Numbered from the stretch's first letter, positions 38,138-49,509 are shown. The stretch: 56,232 bases of DNA from Erysipelothrix sp. (GCA_012512595.1 JAAZDW010000022.1:1-56232), one strand, 5' to 3'. Notes: generated by a model not told the origin, from the letters alone. Program-made: numbers and translations.

Positions 38138-40236
38138 AAATAACCATGTCTAGTGTTTATGTTTTCACTTTGTTAGTTGCTGCGGGGGCTTTTATTGTTG
38201 CTTTTTACTTTTATAAATGGATTAAGCAAATAGAGGTGAAAAATCAGCAAGTGTCTGCGATAAGTAATTTAATCGCAAAGGGTTCAGATACCTTCTTAAG
38301 GAAAGAGTATTCAATTTTAGCGAAGTTTTCCGTTGTAATGATAATTCTAATTTTCATCTTTTTGCCACATCCTTTATGGCGCAGTAATATTACGGACAAT
38401 CTAGTAATGAGTACTGCCTATTTAGCCGGAACTATATTTTCTGGACTTGCGGGATTAATTGGAATGAAGGTAGCAACGATGGCTAATGCAAGAACTGCAG
38501 AGGCAGCTACCAAGGATATATCTCAGGCCTTTATGTCGAGTTTTAGAGGAGGGTCTGTAATGGGGATGGCTGTTGTTGGTTTTTCGACCCTAGGAGTAGC
38601 CCTTTTGTTTTGGTTAACAGAAGACACAACCGCCTTGTTAGGTTTTAGTTTTGGTGCATCATCCTTAGCGCTTTTCGCAAAAGCGGGTGGAGGAATATTT
38701 ACTAAAGCTGCAGATATTGCTGCTGATCTAACTGGTAAAGTTGAATTAGGAATTCCGGAGGATGATCCACGAAATCCAGCCGTTATTGCCGATAATGTTG
38801 GTGATAATGTTGGTGACTGTGCTGGTATGGGAGCAGATTTATTTGATAGTCATGTTGCATCTTTAAGTGCTGCCCTTGTCATGGCAGTTACCTTAGATAA
38901 AATAGCCACAAATGGACAAAATACTATAATGGTATTTCTTTTTGCAGCACTTGGACTCCTTGCTTCAATGATAGGGGTTTTATTTGCTCGAATGGAAAAA
39001 AATCAAGACCCAACCCATGCCCTTAATGTGTCAACATACACTACGTCTTTAGTGTTCTTCGCTTTGAGTGCTTTTACAACTTATTTGTTTGGTTTTTTTT
39101 GGAGACTTTGGATTGCGACGATTATTGGTTTAATTGTAGGAGTACTAATCGGAGTTGTTTCAGACTATTTTACAAATGATGAAAATCTACCTGTTAGAAA
39201 TGTGGCCGAAATGTCTCAAACTGGTCCTGCTTTTACGATTTTAGGTGGTATGTCTTATGGGTTTATTAGTGTTTTACCAGCATTGATTGGCATCGGGCTA
39301 GCAAGTATCTTATCATTTAAAGTTGCTGAACCCCTTGGTGAGGGTTATGCTTTGTTTGGGATTGCCATGGCTGCGGTTGGAATGCTTTCGATTGTGGGGA
39401 TGATTATTTCAAATGATGCCTATGGTCCGATAGTAGATAATGCGCGTGGGATTGTTGAAATGGCAAGTTTAGGAGATAAGGCGTTAGAAGTTACAGATAG
39501 TTTAGACAGTGCAGGTAATACTGTCAAAGCGGTTACCAAGGGCTTTTCAATTGCCGCCGCTGGTCTTACTGTTATATCACTACTTGCAGCCTTTATGACA
39601 ACCGTCAACGAAAGTGCAATAGAATTAGGACTTGTCAGTGTCGGTGAAGTTTACTTAAACGGCTTTGATGTTATGAACCCAACTGTATTATTTGGTTTAT
39701 TAGTAGGTACAGCCGTACCTGCCGTATTTTCAGCCTTACTTATTCAAGGTGTTACAAAAAACGCGGGCTTGCTTGTAAAAGAAATTCATCGTCAATTCAA
39801 TGAAATTGAAGGGTTAAAAGAAGGTTTGCCAAATGTAGTGCCTGATTATGATCGTGTAATTGAATTAGCAACTGAAGGGGCTTTAAGAGAATTAATCCCA
39901 GCAGGAGCATTTGCAATTATAATGACTTTAGCCGTGGGACTAATTGCCGGTGTATCTGCGATTGGTGGCTTTTTAGTTGGTAATATTCTTGGTGGTCTCT
40001 TACTTGCATTGTTTATGAGTAATTCAGGCGGGCTTTGGGACAATGCTAAAAAATATATTGAGTCAGGAAACTTTGGTGGAAAAGGATCAGATGCGCACAA
40101 AGCAAGTGTGATCGGTGATACTGTAGGTGACCCATTTAAGGATACTGCCGGACCATCAATTAATACTCAAATTACAGTAGTATCATTAGTAGCAAGCCTA
40201 ATGGCTTCAATATTTCTAATGTACTCAATTTTATAA
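38134..40236 (+). CDS. hppA: membrane-bound H+-translocating pyrophosphatase
   Basis: GGGIFTKAADIAADLTGKVELGIPEDDPRNPAVIADNVGDNVGDCAGMGADLFDS; GNTVKAVTKG resembles K+-independent type. Confidence 0.95.
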   Translation: MKITMSSVYVFTLLVAAGAFIVAFYFYKWIKQIEVKNQQVSAISNLIAKGSDTFLRKEYSILAKFSVVMIILIFIFLPHPLWRSNITDNLVMSTAYLAGTIFSGLAGLIGMKVATMANARTAEAATKDISQAFMSSFRGGSVMGMAVVGFSTLGVALLFWLTEDTTALLGFSFGASSLALFAKAGGGIFTKAADIAADLTGKVELGIPEDDPRNPAVIADNVGDNVGDCAGMGADLFDSHVASLSAALVMAVTLDKIATNGQNTIMVFLFAALGLLASMIGVLFARMEKNQDPTHALNVSTYTTSLVFFALSAFTTYLFGFFWRLWIATIIGLIVGVLIGVVSDYFTNDENLPVRNVAEMSQTGPAFTILGGMSYGFISVLPALIGIGLASILSFKVAEPLGEGYALFGIAMAAVGMLSIVGMIISNDAYGPIVDNARGIVEMASLGDKALEVTDSLDSAGNTVKAVTKGFSIAAAGLTVISLLAAFMTTVNESAIELGLVSVGEVYLNGFDVMNPTVLFGLLVGTAVPAVFSALLIQGVTKNAGLLVKEIHRQFNEIEGLKEGLPNVVPDYDRVIELATEGALRELIPAGAFAIIMTLAVGLIAGVSAIGGFLVGNILGGLLLALFMSNSGGLWDNAKKYIESGNFGGKGSDAHKASVIGDTVGDPFKDTAGPSINTQITVVSLVASLMASIFLMYSIL

Positions 40237-40298
40237 CTGAATACCTGATATATGAGATTTAATTAATAAAGTTAAAAGAAAAACAAGGAGAGAATATT

Positions 40299-40610
40299 AT
40301 GGATCAAATAGAACGTATAAAACATATGGAAAAAAATTTAAACGATGGACTAAAAGCTGTTGGAAATCTTCAAAAAGCAATTGTAGAGTATATAAAAGTG
40401 AAGAAACAAATTGAAGAACTTTCTGCTTATTATGGAAGTAAAATTTGGTTTCAAGACTTTGAGGATGAGAGAAACGATATGATACCAAAAGATTTAAATC
40501 GAGGTGTATTATCTGAGGATGGAATTCACACTTTGTTAATCGATGATTTTGATTTACAAAAGATGATAAAAGCCATCAAAGTTGAAGAAATAATTGATGA
40601 AGAGGATTAA
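40299..40610 (+). CDS. DUF4298-like protein
   Basis: ERIKHMEKNLNDGLKAVGNL...YYGSKIWFQDFEDERND...RGVLSEDGIHTLL. Confidence 0.65.
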   Translation: MDQIERIKHMEKNLNDGLKAVGNLQKAIVEYIKVKKQIEELSAYYGSKIWFQDFEDERNDMIPKDLNRGVLSEDGIHTLLIDDFDLQKMIKAIKVEEIIDEED

Positions 40611-40648
40611 ATTCTTTATTTTGACGATAAAATATTGGAGAACAAACT

Positions 40649-41212
40649 ATGAAAAAAGGTCGGTATAATTTTATAAGCCAAGCGAATTTACCAAAGGGAC
40701 CCTATCTAGGCCAAGAGTTGTCACTGCCAAGTGATATAAAATGGGCCCAAACCAGTGATTTTAATGATATCGCTAAAAATCACTGTGGGGCTGTGTTTAT
40801 AACTAATCTGGCTTTGTATTATAAAAACATTGGTTATGACAAAGTGCTGACAAACAATCTGTCCGATACTTTTAGTGCAGTACACACGATTGTGGGAAAT
40901 GGCCCCAAAATGTTAATTGCAAAAAATTCAAAAACCTATTTTTTACAAAAAGGTTATAAATTAAAATATAAAACATTTAGGTCTTTTAAAAAAGTAAAGA
41001 CATCATTAGCTAAGGGGCAACCACTAGCGGTTTTACTTACTACCGGAATACTGGATTGGCATTGGGTTATGGCTGTTGGATGGCGCGAGTATAGTTGTGG
41101 GGAAAGATATCTTAGAGTTATAACGGGCTGGGACTTTACTTCTAATAAATTTTATAGGATTAACAAAAGTGCTTATTTGTGGTCTATAACTAAATATTGG
41201 ATAGATTTATAA
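40649..41212 (+). CDS. C39-like cysteine peptidase family protein
   Basis: NHCGAVFITNLALYYKNIGYDK (Cys), LDWHWVMAVGWREY (His) and ITGWD pattern. Confidence 0.6.
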   Translation: MKKGRYNFISQANLPKGPYLGQELSLPSDIKWAQTSDFNDIAKNHCGAVFITNLALYYKNIGYDKVLTNNLSDTFSAVHTIVGNGPKMLIAKNSKTYFLQKGYKLKYKTFRSFKKVKTSLAKGQPLAVLLTTGILDWHWVMAVGWREYSCGERYLRVITGWDFTSNKFYRINKSAYLWSITKYWIDL

Positions 41213-41240
41213 TAGTTCACTGGTTTTGGTAAAACAAAAT

Positions 41241-41289
41241 AAAAACTGAAACCTTTCTTTTTTTAAAAGATAAGGTTTCAGTTTTTTTG
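41241..41289. terminator. bidirectional terminator
   Basis: AAAAACTGAAACCTT ... AAGGTTTCAGTTTTTTT. Confidence 0.75.
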
Positions 41290-41338
41290 TTAATTAGTAT
41301 TAATTATAATTGATAAATTGAAAGTTAATCATTTATTT

Positions 41339-42274
41339 TTATTTTAGATTTACGGAAACAAAGTGGTCAGTATCTATTTCTATCCAGTCTTTATCAGCTT
41401 GTCGTAGTTCTTTAAAGTTTTTAAAGTCGAATTTTTCATTTTCCTTTTCATAGTTATCTAGAACTTGAAGATTATCGATATCAGTATCAATATCCGTTCT
41501 TAAAAAGGCTGAGATTAAAGTTCTTGTGTAAGGATGGATTGGATTTTCAAACAACTTCCTTATTGGAGCCTGTTCGACAACTTTACCATTAATCATTACG
41601 ATGACATCATCTGCCATTTGACTAACAACTCCTAAGTCATGTGAGATAAAGATAATTGATGTGTTAAAGTCTTTCTTTAAATCATTCATTAACTGTAGGA
41701 TGTCAGCTTGGATGATGACGTCTAAGGCGGTTGTAGGCTCATCTGCGATTAGAATTGAAGGTTCGCATGCAAGAGCCATCGCAATCATTACTCGCTGTCT
41801 CATCCCACCTGACAGTTGATGTGGATACTTTTCAATTAAAGCTTTTGGGTCTTCTAACTTAACGGCTTCTAACATTTTTAATGATATTTTAGTTGCTTCA
41901 TCCTTGCTTACATTTTGATGTAAGATAATAGCTTCATTTAACTGTTTTTTTATCTTAAAAACTGGATTTAACGAAGTCATAGGTTCTTGGAAAATTACAG
42001 AAATATCATTTCCGCGCATTGAACGCATTCTTGCCTCACTTACTTTTACCAAATCTTCACCTTGGTACAAAACTTCGCCAGACATTATTTTTCCAGGATA
42101 GTCTAACAAGCGAATTACCGACATTGCGGTAACACTCTTGCCAGAACCACTTTCGCCAACAATTCCAAGTGTTCTTCCGGCTTTGACTGAAAAGCTTACT
42201 CCATCAACAGCTTTTATAACGCCAGCATCGGTATCAAAATATGTATGCAGATTATTTACTTCTAATAGATTCAT
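41339..42274 (-). CDS. oligopeptide/dipeptide ABC transporter ATP-binding protein (OppD/DppD-type)
   Basis: [48 protein letters not shown]. Confidence 0.9.
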   Translation of the reverse strand: MNLLEVNNLHTYFDTDAGVIKAVDGVSFSVKAGRTLGIVGESGSGKSVTAMSVIRLLDYPGKIMSGEVLYQGEDLVKVSEARMRSMRGNDISVIFQEPMTSLNPVFKIKKQLNEAIILHQNVSKDEATKISLKMLEAVKLEDPKALIEKYPHQLSGGMRQRVMIAMALACEPSILIADEPTTALDVIIQADILQLMNDLKKDFNTSIIFISHDLGVVSQMADDVIVMINGKVVEQAPIRKLFENPIHPYTRTLISAFLRTDIDTDIDNLQVLDNYEKENEKFDFKNFKELRQADKDWIEIDTDHFVSVNLK

Positions 42275-43753
42275 CTAATTTACCGCCTTTTCTAAATTTC
42301 GACAAGCTACAAAATGATTTGGCCTTACTTCAACCCAATCCTTATCCATGATTTTATTTTTTTCAAAGGATGCAAAGTCAATTTTTACATCACTTATATT
42401 GTCAAATTCTAATTCTTTATCACTAAAGCGTGGGATAGCTTTCAAGAGGGCTTTAGTATATGGGTGTTGAGGATTTTTGAAAATATCAGCTGTTTTAGCT
42501 AACTCTACCAAGTGTCCTCCATACATAACGGCGATTCGATCGGAGATATATCTTACGACACCTAAGTCATGTGAAATGAATAAGTAGGTCAAATCTCTCT
42601 CTTCGCGTAATTCTTTTAATAAATCAATTATTTGTGACTGAATCGAAACATCAAGGGCACTAACGGCCTCATCGGCAACTATAAATTTAGGGTTGACTGC
42701 CAATGCTCTAGCGATTCCAACCCGTTGTCTTTGTCCACCTGAAAATTGATGTGGGTAACGGTGCATCATATGTGGCTCTAAGCCACTTTCTTCCATCACT
42801 TTTGCAATATAATCAGTTAGCCTTTGAGTGTTTTTCTTGTACATTCCATGGGCGACTAAAGCCTCCCCAATTATTTGAGCAACGGTCATTCTTGGGTCAA
42901 GTGAAGAGTATGGGTCTTGAAAGATTATTTGTAAGTCAGTTCTTAATGGACGTACTTCTTCATCAGTTAACCTTGTTAAATCAATGCCAGAATCTTTTCG
43001 ATCTTGGTAGCGTTGGTATTTATCACTTTCCATTGCAGTAAGTCTAATTTGTTCGATCTTACTATCAACTTGAGCTAGTTCTGCCTCTTTGCTTTTTAAT
43101 TCATTTACTAATTGTTGTATTTTAGATTTTAACTTATTACCACGTTTTGTATCTTGTTCATTTCTCTCTGTTAAAGCATCTAAGCCTAATTCTTCAAGGG
43201 ATAGCTCTTTACTAAGAGTAATTATGTTTCCGCGGATTGTGTACCACTTTTCGACTGTTTTAGATGTTTCTGATAAGTCTTGGCTAAAGACTAAGCCTCC
43301 AAATATTTTAACTGTAGTATCAAAAAACTCATCAATTTTTTTATCAACTTTCACAAAGGCTGATTGTAATTTGTTTTTATTTTTTTCATCAACAGCATTA
43401 TCTAATTGAGATTTAAGTTTTCGCCTATCGATTCTATTTGATTCAAGGGCTTTGACATCTTTCTCTAAGTTTCTAATTGTCTTAAAAACATAGTTAGGTG
43501 CTACCTCTTCTAAAGTCTTTCCGTAGTAGTAAGTGGAACCCTCAGTTTGTTGATAGAGTTGCAGGAGGGCTCTACCAAGGGTAGATTTACCAGAACCACT
43601 CTCACCAACTAAACCTAATGTTTCACCTTTTTTAATATCCAAGGTAATTCCATCATTAGCCTTTACATATGTCGCCTCATCAAAAAAAGTTTTTGAAGAA
43701 GTTAAAAAATATTTTTTCAAGTCTTTTATTCGCACAATTGTATTATTACTCAT
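42275..43753 (-). CDS. oligopeptide ABC transporter ATP-binding protein (OppF-type) with large coiled-coil insertion
   Basis: [23 protein letters not shown]; long charged insertion; [29 protein letters not shown]. Confidence 0.9.
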   Translation of the reverse strand: MSNNTIVRIKDLKKYFLTSSKTFFDEATYVKANDGITLDIKKGETLGLVGESGSGKSTLGRALLQLYQQTEGSTYYYGKTLEEVAPNYVFKTIRNLEKDVKALESNRIDRRKLKSQLDNAVDEKNKNKLQSAFVKVDKKIDEFFDTTVKIFGGLVFSQDLSETSKTVEKWYTIRGNIITLSKELSLEELGLDALTERNEQDTKRGNKLKSKIQQLVNELKSKEAELAQVDSKIEQIRLTAMESDKYQRYQDRKDSGIDLTRLTDEEVRPLRTDLQIIFQDPYSSLDPRMTVAQIIGEALVAHGMYKKNTQRLTDYIAKVMEESGLEPHMMHRYPHQFSGGQRQRVGIARALAVNPKFIVADEAVSALDVSIQSQIIDLLKELREERDLTYLFISHDLGVVRYISDRIAVMYGGHLVELAKTADIFKNPQHPYTKALLKAIPRFSDKELEFDNISDVKIDFASFEKNKIMDKDWVEVRPNHFVACRNLEKAVN

Positions 43754-44082
43754 AGAAAAAATCTCCTTTCATACAATAAAAATGATTTTTATTGTAATAA
43801 TTTTAAAGAAGATTATTATTAATACATTAAAAGGTTTTGTTTTGTTCAAAACAACATTATTATATGGCTAAAATATTTTAAAATATATATATATAATTGG
43901 AAACAAAATGCCAATTTAAATGTAAAATAAAATCACTTTCTCTAAAATGTAAATTAAGTATAACAAGACTATTGTAAAATTACAATCATTTGCATCTTTT
44001 TGAAACTTATTTCATTTAATCTTGACGGTTTTCAGAAAAACAGCTAAATGTTTTAAAAATAAACTAAGATAATCATAATAGT

Positions 44083-44514
44083 TTATCTTTTTAAAATGTT
44101 TTTATAAAAGATTCTAAACATTGAGTCAACCGATAAAATGGCCAGTGCAATCATTCCGGATATAAATATAGTTTCTAAAAAATATTGATTTCCTAATCCA
44201 GGCTTGTTAGTAATATAAAAGTATACAGATTGATATATCTTAGCTCCTGGCACTAATGGAAAAAAGCTTGGAATAAAGAAGACTGTTACTGGAACTTTAA
44301 ATTTCCTGGCGCCCAAGTGTGATACAAAAGCAATGACGACACTACTTAAGTAAGTTGCCAATATATAATCATAAGTACTTATTAGAATTAGGTATGTGAG
44401 CCAACCAAGTCCACCAAGCAGGCCAATGTAAACATTTAATTTCTTTGGAGCATCAAGGACTATTGCGGTACAGTAAACGGTAACTACAGCTGCGAAAACT
44501 TGAAAGATTAGCAT
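44083..44514 (-). CDS. threonine/serine exporter family protein, small subunit (ThrE C-terminal/DUF3815-like)
   Basis: FFIPSFFPLVPGAKIYQSVYFY; paired with the ThrE N-terminal-type gene. Confidence 0.8.
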   Translation of the reverse strand: MLIFQVFAAVVTVYCTAIVLDAPKKLNVYIGLLGGLGWLTYLILISTYDYILATYLSSVVIAFVSHLGARKFKVPVTVFFIPSFFPLVPGAKIYQSVYFYITNKPGLGNQYFLETIFISGMIALAILSVDSMFRIFYKNILKR

Positions 44515-45279
44515 TTAAATTATACCTCCAGACAATAATAACCCTAAGGCGACCCCAATTGAGACTGATAAGGCTATTACAAATGCTTCTAGCATTCTTG
44601 CGGCTCCTGAATTGTAATCACCTTGAAAAGTATCGCGAATGGCGTTTGTAATTGCCGTGCCTGGAACTAAAGGCATAATAACGCCGATGATTGAGAGACC
44701 TTCATTTAAATCTAATAAGAAATATTTTTTTGAAAGCATAATTAAAAAGACCATTGGTATTAGTGATAAAACATTTTTGAAAAACGAGCCTAAATCAATT
44801 TTACTATCCAATATATTTACAATCGGCAAAATACCAGATATTACAAAAGAAACAAGAATTTCTGCTGGTCCGCCACCAAACAAAGCGGCAAAGGATCCAC
44901 ACATGACCATGAGCGCAATATTCTTTATTAATGTATCACTATCCTTGGCTTGTAAGGACTCTAATTTATCGTAAGCAGTATAAACGTCAATTTCGCCACT
45001 AATGATTTGTCTTGATACAGCATTCACTTCGGAGATTTTGCTTAAATTGATCCGTCTTGTTTTAACACGCTTTATAATTGTTATATTTTTTATTGTAGGA
45101 TCATCTAAAGTTACAAATACTCCTGTGGCCATAGCGTATGCTTCACAGGTTTTAAATGAGGAAGATTTCAAAATAAAATTCATAGTATCTTCTACCCGAT
45201 AAGACTCAGCATTACACTCCAACATAATTTGTCCAGCTAACACGGCTGTGTCGACTAACTTCTTTGAATAAACTTCCAA
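44515..45279 (-). CDS. threonine/serine exporter family protein (ThrE N-terminal/DUF1212-like)
   Basis: GQIMLECNAESYRVEDTMNFIL; IMPLVPGTAITNAIRDTFQGDYNSGAARMLEA. Confidence 0.85.
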   Translation of the reverse strand: MEVYSKKLVDTAVLAGQIMLECNAESYRVEDTMNFILKSSSFKTCEAYAMATGVFVTLDDPTIKNITIIKRVKTRRINLSKISEVNAVSRQIISGEIDVYTAYDKLESLQAKDSDTLIKNIALMVMCGSFAALFGGGPAEILVSFVISGILPIVNILDSKIDLGSFFKNVLSLIPMVFLIMLSKKYFLLDLNEGLSIIGVIMPLVPGTAITNAIRDTFQGDYNSGAARMLEAFVIALSVSIGVALGLLLSGGII

Positions 45280-45497
45280 GATACCACCCCTTTAAATTAA
45301 TAAGATACGTATAGTTTAGCATATTTCAATAACACAGATAAAAACTTCACCATTAAAAACTGTTTTATAATAGAAGTGATTAATCTAAAGTAGTTATTTG
45401 TTAAGATAATAAATATTCTTTAAAGTACTTGCCTTTCATAATGTTCATTGCTTTGATAAAATGAAAGAGTAAGCAACAAAAGAGAAAGAGAGATAAT

Positions 45498-46463
45498 ATG
45501 ATAAAAATAGGAATTGTAGGTTATGGAAATTTAGGCAAAGGTGTCGAGTTGGCAATTGCTAAGCAGCCAGACATGGAAGTATTTGGTGTTTTTACAAAAA
45601 GAAATAAAGAAAATGTTCAAACCCAAGGTAGTATTGTTTATCATTATGATGAATTGCTAGACTACAAGGAACAGATTGATGTCTTAGTTTTATGTGGTAG
45701 TTCAGAGCGAGACTTACGATTACAATCACCAGAGTTGGCTAAAAACTTTAACTTAGTTGATAGTTTTGATATGCATGCGATAATTTTAGATCACGTAAAT
45801 ACAGTTGACAAAGTAGCTTTGACAAATAATACGACTGCTATTGTATCAGCTGGTTGGGATCCTGGAATTTTTAGTTTGCAAAAAACAATTATGGACGCCA
45901 TTCTAACTGATGGTGAAACCTTAAGTTTTTGGGGACCAGGTATTAGTCAAGGTCACAGTGATGTAGCTGGTCGAGTTGAAGGTGTGAAAATGGCTAGAAA
46001 CTATTCAATACCTAATGAAGATAACCTTAAAAAGTTTAAAAAAGGAAAATCGATTGACGCTAAAAACAACCATCACAAAATTTGTTATGTAGTTGTTGAA
46101 GATGATAATGAACGCAATCGCATAGAAAAAGAAATTAAAAACATTCCACATTACTTTAAAGGTAGCAGTACAACAGTTAAGTTTATTTCAAAGGAAGAAA
46201 TGGAAAAAGATCACTCTAATTGGCCTCAAGGTGGTAGAATTATTAGAACTGCGAAAACTTCAGATGACAATAATCATATAATCGAATTTACGGTAAATTT
46301 AGATTCTAATCCAGAATTTACTTCAAGTGTAATGGTTGCCTATGCTCGTGCGACTTATAAGATGCACCAGCGAAAAGAATATGGTGCCTTTACCGCATTA
46401 GATGTAAGAGGTCAAGACTTGTCTAATAAGTCTCGAGAGCAGTTAATCAAAGAAATGTTATAA
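45498..46463 (+). CDS. ddh: meso-diaminopimelate D-dehydrogenase
   Basis: IKIGIVGYGNLGKGVELAIAKQPDMEVFGVFTKR; VSAGWDPGIFSL; WGPGISQGHSDVAGRVEGV. Confidence 0.9.
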   Translation: MIKIGIVGYGNLGKGVELAIAKQPDMEVFGVFTKRNKENVQTQGSIVYHYDELLDYKEQIDVLVLCGSSERDLRLQSPELAKNFNLVDSFDMHAIILDHVNTVDKVALTNNTTAIVSAGWDPGIFSLQKTIMDAILTDGETLSFWGPGISQGHSDVAGRVEGVKMARNYSIPNEDNLKKFKKGKSIDAKNNHHKICYVVVEDDNERNRIEKEIKNIPHYFKGSSTTVKFISKEEMEKDHSNWPQGGRIIRTAKTSDDNNHIIEFTVNLDSNPEFTSSVMVAYARATYKMHQRKEYGAFTALDVRGQDLSNKSREQLIKEML

Positions 46464-46472
46464 AACAAGACT

Positions 46473-46503
46473 AAAAAAAGCCTTTTTAAAAAAGGCTTTT
46501 TTG
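46473..46503. terminator. bidirectional terminator
   Basis: aaaaaaagcctttttaaaaaaggctttttt. Confidence 0.75.
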
Positions 46504-46521
46504 ATAATATAATAAATCTAT

Positions 46522-48057
46522 TTACTTGTCGAAATTTTTCATTAAGTAGTCAGCAACACTTAAAGCTGCGGTTGCTCCAGAACCCATTGCAATAACAATT
46601 TGTTTATAAGAGCTATTAGTACAGTCACCAGCAGCGTAAATTCCTTTAATACTTGTTTCACCTTTTTGGTCTACTATAATTTCGCCCATAGGGCTTTTGG
46701 CTAAATAATCACCAAGCCACTCTGTATTTGGGGCTAATCCAATTTGCACAAAAACACCTGCTAATTTTATGTCATGAATTTGGTTAGTCTCTCGGTCTTT
46801 ATAGCTAAGCCCACTAACGCGACTGTCGCCTGAAATTTCTGTTGTTTGAGCATTGAGAATAACATTAATATTTTTACGTTGTTCCATCTTTTTCTGTAAG
46901 ACTGCATCAGCTTTCAATTCTGGCATAAATTCTAAAACAGTGACCTTACTAGATGTATTAGATAAGTCGATCGCAGCCTCGATTCCAGAATTACCACCAC
47001 CAATAACGGCAATATCTTTGTTTTCAAAAAGTGGTCCATCACAGTGAGGGCAGTAAGCAACACCCTTATTTTTAAATTCTTTTTCACCAGGAACATTTGC
47101 ATTTCGCCAACGAGCGCCAGTGGCAATAATTACTGATTTAGCTGTAATTTCATCACCATTATTGAGGGTTGCATTGATTAGTTCGTCTTTTTCTAATTTG
47201 GATACTGTTTGGTTTTTAACTATTTCAATATTGTATTCTTGCATATGTGTGTTTAAAGCTTGGGCAAGTTTGGGACCTTCAGTATAGACTGTGCCAATTA
47301 AATTTTCAATTGACAAGGTGTCTAATACTTGGCCGCCAACTTTATCGGCTACCATAATAACACTTAAACCTTTTCTAGCAGCATAAATTGCTGAACTGCT
47401 ACCAGCTGGCCCGCCTCCAATAACCATTACATCAAATGGTTTAGAATATGATATTGTTGTCTGTTTTTCTCCGACTATTTTGTCAAGAATTTCTTCAATC
47501 GAAGTTCTTCCTGCCATAAACTCTCTACCATTAAGCATAACAGTTGGGACAGCCATAATATTAAGGTCGTCAATTTCATCCTTAAAAAGGGCCCCATCAA
47601 TGGTTGTGTGAGTTATATTATCATTTAGTACAGCCATAATATTTAAAGCTTGCACCACATCGGGACAGATATGGCAAGATAAACTTATATAAGTTTCAAA
47701 ATGATAAGCTTGATCAATTTCTTGTATTCTTTTTTTGCTTTCTTCACTTATTTTTGGAACAACTCCACTGCTTTGTAAAAGTGCTAAAACAAATGAAGCA
47801 AATTCATGACCAAGTGGAACAGCTGCAAAGACTATATTTCCAACTTTAGCCTTTGTATCAATTCTAAAACTTGGTGTTCTACTTAGACTGGCTTCTTTTA
47901 TTACAATTTTCTCTGAAATACTTGAGATGTCATCCAAAAAGTCTTTGACTTTCTTTGAGTTTTCACTATCATCTAGTGAAGCTGTAAGAATGATATCATC
48001 TTTTAGCAAGTCCATGTAACCTGTAAATTGTTTTTGTAATTCACTATTTAATTTCAT
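46522..48057 (-). CDS. ahpF: alkyl hydroperoxide reductase subunit F / thioredoxin-reductase-like
   Basis: N-terminal thioredoxin folds ([14 protein letters not shown]), FAD motif [23 protein letters not shown] redox site. Confidence 0.95.
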   Translation of the reverse strand: MKLNSELQKQFTGYMDLLKDDIILTASLDDSENSKKVKDFLDDISSISEKIVIKEASLSRTPSFRIDTKAKVGNIVFAAVPLGHEFASFVLALLQSSGVVPKISEESKKRIQEIDQAYHFETYISLSCHICPDVVQALNIMAVLNDNITHTTIDGALFKDEIDDLNIMAVPTVMLNGREFMAGRTSIEEILDKIVGEKQTTISYSKPFDVMVIGGGPAGSSSAIYAARKGLSVIMVADKVGGQVLDTLSIENLIGTVYTEGPKLAQALNTHMQEYNIEIVKNQTVSKLEKDELINATLNNGDEITAKSVIIATGARWRNANVPGEKEFKNKGVAYCPHCDGPLFENKDIAVIGGGNSGIEAAIDLSNTSSKVTVLEFMPELKADAVLQKKMEQRKNINVILNAQTTEISGDSRVSGLSYKDRETNQIHDIKLAGVFVQIGLAPNTEWLGDYLAKSPMGEIIVDQKGETSIKGIYAAGDCTNSSYKQIVIAMGSGATAALSVADYLMKNFDK

Positions 48058-48064
48058 TGGATAC

Positions 48065-48628
48065 CTATATCTTTCCGACTAAGTCTAAGCCAGGAGTTAG
48101 AGTTTGTTCTCCTTCTTTCCATTTAGCAGGGCAAACTTCACTTGGATTTTTTCTTACATACTGAGCCGCTTTAATTTTGTCAATTAAGTGACTTGCATCT
48201 CTTCCAATTCCATCCGCATTTATTTCTATGGCTTGAATAACACCATCTGGATCAATAATGAAAGTGCCTCGTTGTGATAAGCCTTGTGACTCGTCTAAAA
48301 CATCAAACATTTTCGATAATACATGTGATGAATCAGAAATCATTGGATACTCAATTGTATTTATGACTTCAGAGTGATCATGCCAGGCTTTATGTGTAAA
48401 ATGCGTATCCGTTGAAACCGAGTATGCATTTACCCCTAATTTTTTAAAACTCTCGCTTTGATCTTGTAAATCACCTAACTCAGTTGGGCAAACAAATGAA
48501 AAATCAGCTGGGTAAAACAAGATAACACTCCAATCACCAATAAAATTTTCATGAGTTACATCAATGAACTCCTCGTTATGATATGCTTTCGCAGTAAATT
48601 CTTCTATTTTCTTTCCTATTAAAGACAT
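48065..48628 (-). CDS. ahpC: alkyl hydroperoxide reductase subunit C (peroxiredoxin)
   Basis: [42 protein letters not shown]. Confidence 0.95.
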   Translation of the reverse strand: MSLIGKKIEEFTAKAYHNEEFIDVTHENFIGDWSVILFYPADFSFVCPTELGDLQDQSESFKKLGVNAYSVSTDTHFTHKAWHDHSEVINTIEYPMISDSSHVLSKMFDVLDESQGLSQRGTFIIDPDGVIQAIEINADGIGRDASHLIDKIKAAQYVRKNPSEVCPAKWKEGEQTLTPGLDLVGKI

Positions 48629-48864
48629 AATTTATTCCTCCTATTTAACATGAATCTATTCTCTAACATATATATGTTGCTGTCAATTATAACGATATCT
48701 GAATTGTCTAAACAGTTTTATAGAGTCAGCAAAAAGATGGTATCATATACATAGCAAAAATGTTAAAAAAATATTTGAAAAAAATAAAGCAAAAGTAAAT
48801 ATATGATAGAAACTTAGTCCAATTTATGTTGGACATTAGCATGTATTAGTGAAAGGAGCAAAAA

Positions 48865-49509
48865 ATGATAAAATCTAAAATCGAAAAACCAAAAGTGTCA
48901 CAAGTAATAAACAAGGGGTCATTTCTTGATTTATCTGAGAAAGAGGATTTTAATCTAAGCAACTGCTTGATATCGGATACAATTATTAATACCGAAATCT
49001 TTCATCGTATAACATTGACAAAAATAATATTTAAGAATGTTATATTTAAGGCAATTAATTTTGAGAATATTGAACTTAATGATGTTGTATTTGAAAATTG
49101 TGACTTGTCTAATATCAATTTTGCAGAAGCTAGTTTATTTAGAGTTGAGTTTAGAAATTCAAAGTTATTAGGTATTGACCTTTCTAGTTCAAGTCTTATA
49201 AATGTAACGTTTGACAACTGTGTTTTAAACCTTAGCTCATTTGGTTATAGTAAGTTAAAAAAAGTTGCTTTTGATAACTGTGCCCTTTTAAAGGCGGATT
49301 ATTATGAGTGTATCTTTAATAATGTAAGATTTTTTAAATGCGATTTAGATGAGGTGAATTTTTCTGGGACACCTCTTAAAGAAATTGACCTTACTACTTC
49401 TAGGTTTGAAAAACTCTGGGTATCATTGGCCGATCTGCAGGGATGTATAGTATCAAATAACCAAGCTATCGGTTTTGCAAAATTATTAGGTTTAACAGTT
49501 AAAAACTAA
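48865..49509 (+). CDS. pentapeptide repeat protein (Qnr-like in size)
   Basis: Repeating A(D/N)LxX-like units, e.g. NFENIELNDVVFENCDLSNINFAEASLFRVEFRNSKLLGIDLSSSSLINVTFDNC. Confidence 0.85.
   Translation: MIKSKIEKPKVSQVINKGSFLDLSEKEDFNLSNCLISDTIINTEIFHRITLTKIIFKNVIFKAINFENIELNDVVFENCDLSNINFAEASLFRVEFRNSKLLGIDLSSSSLINVTFDNCVLNLSSFGYSKLKKVAFDNCALLKADYYECIFNNVRFFKCDLDEVNFSGTPLKEIDLTTSRFEKLWVSLADLQGCIVSNNQAIGFAKLLGLTVKN

Noticed and set aside
43881-43905. Short AT dinucleotide repeat near the OppF upstream region
   Set aside because: Simple low-complexity sequence expected in an AT-rich genome.
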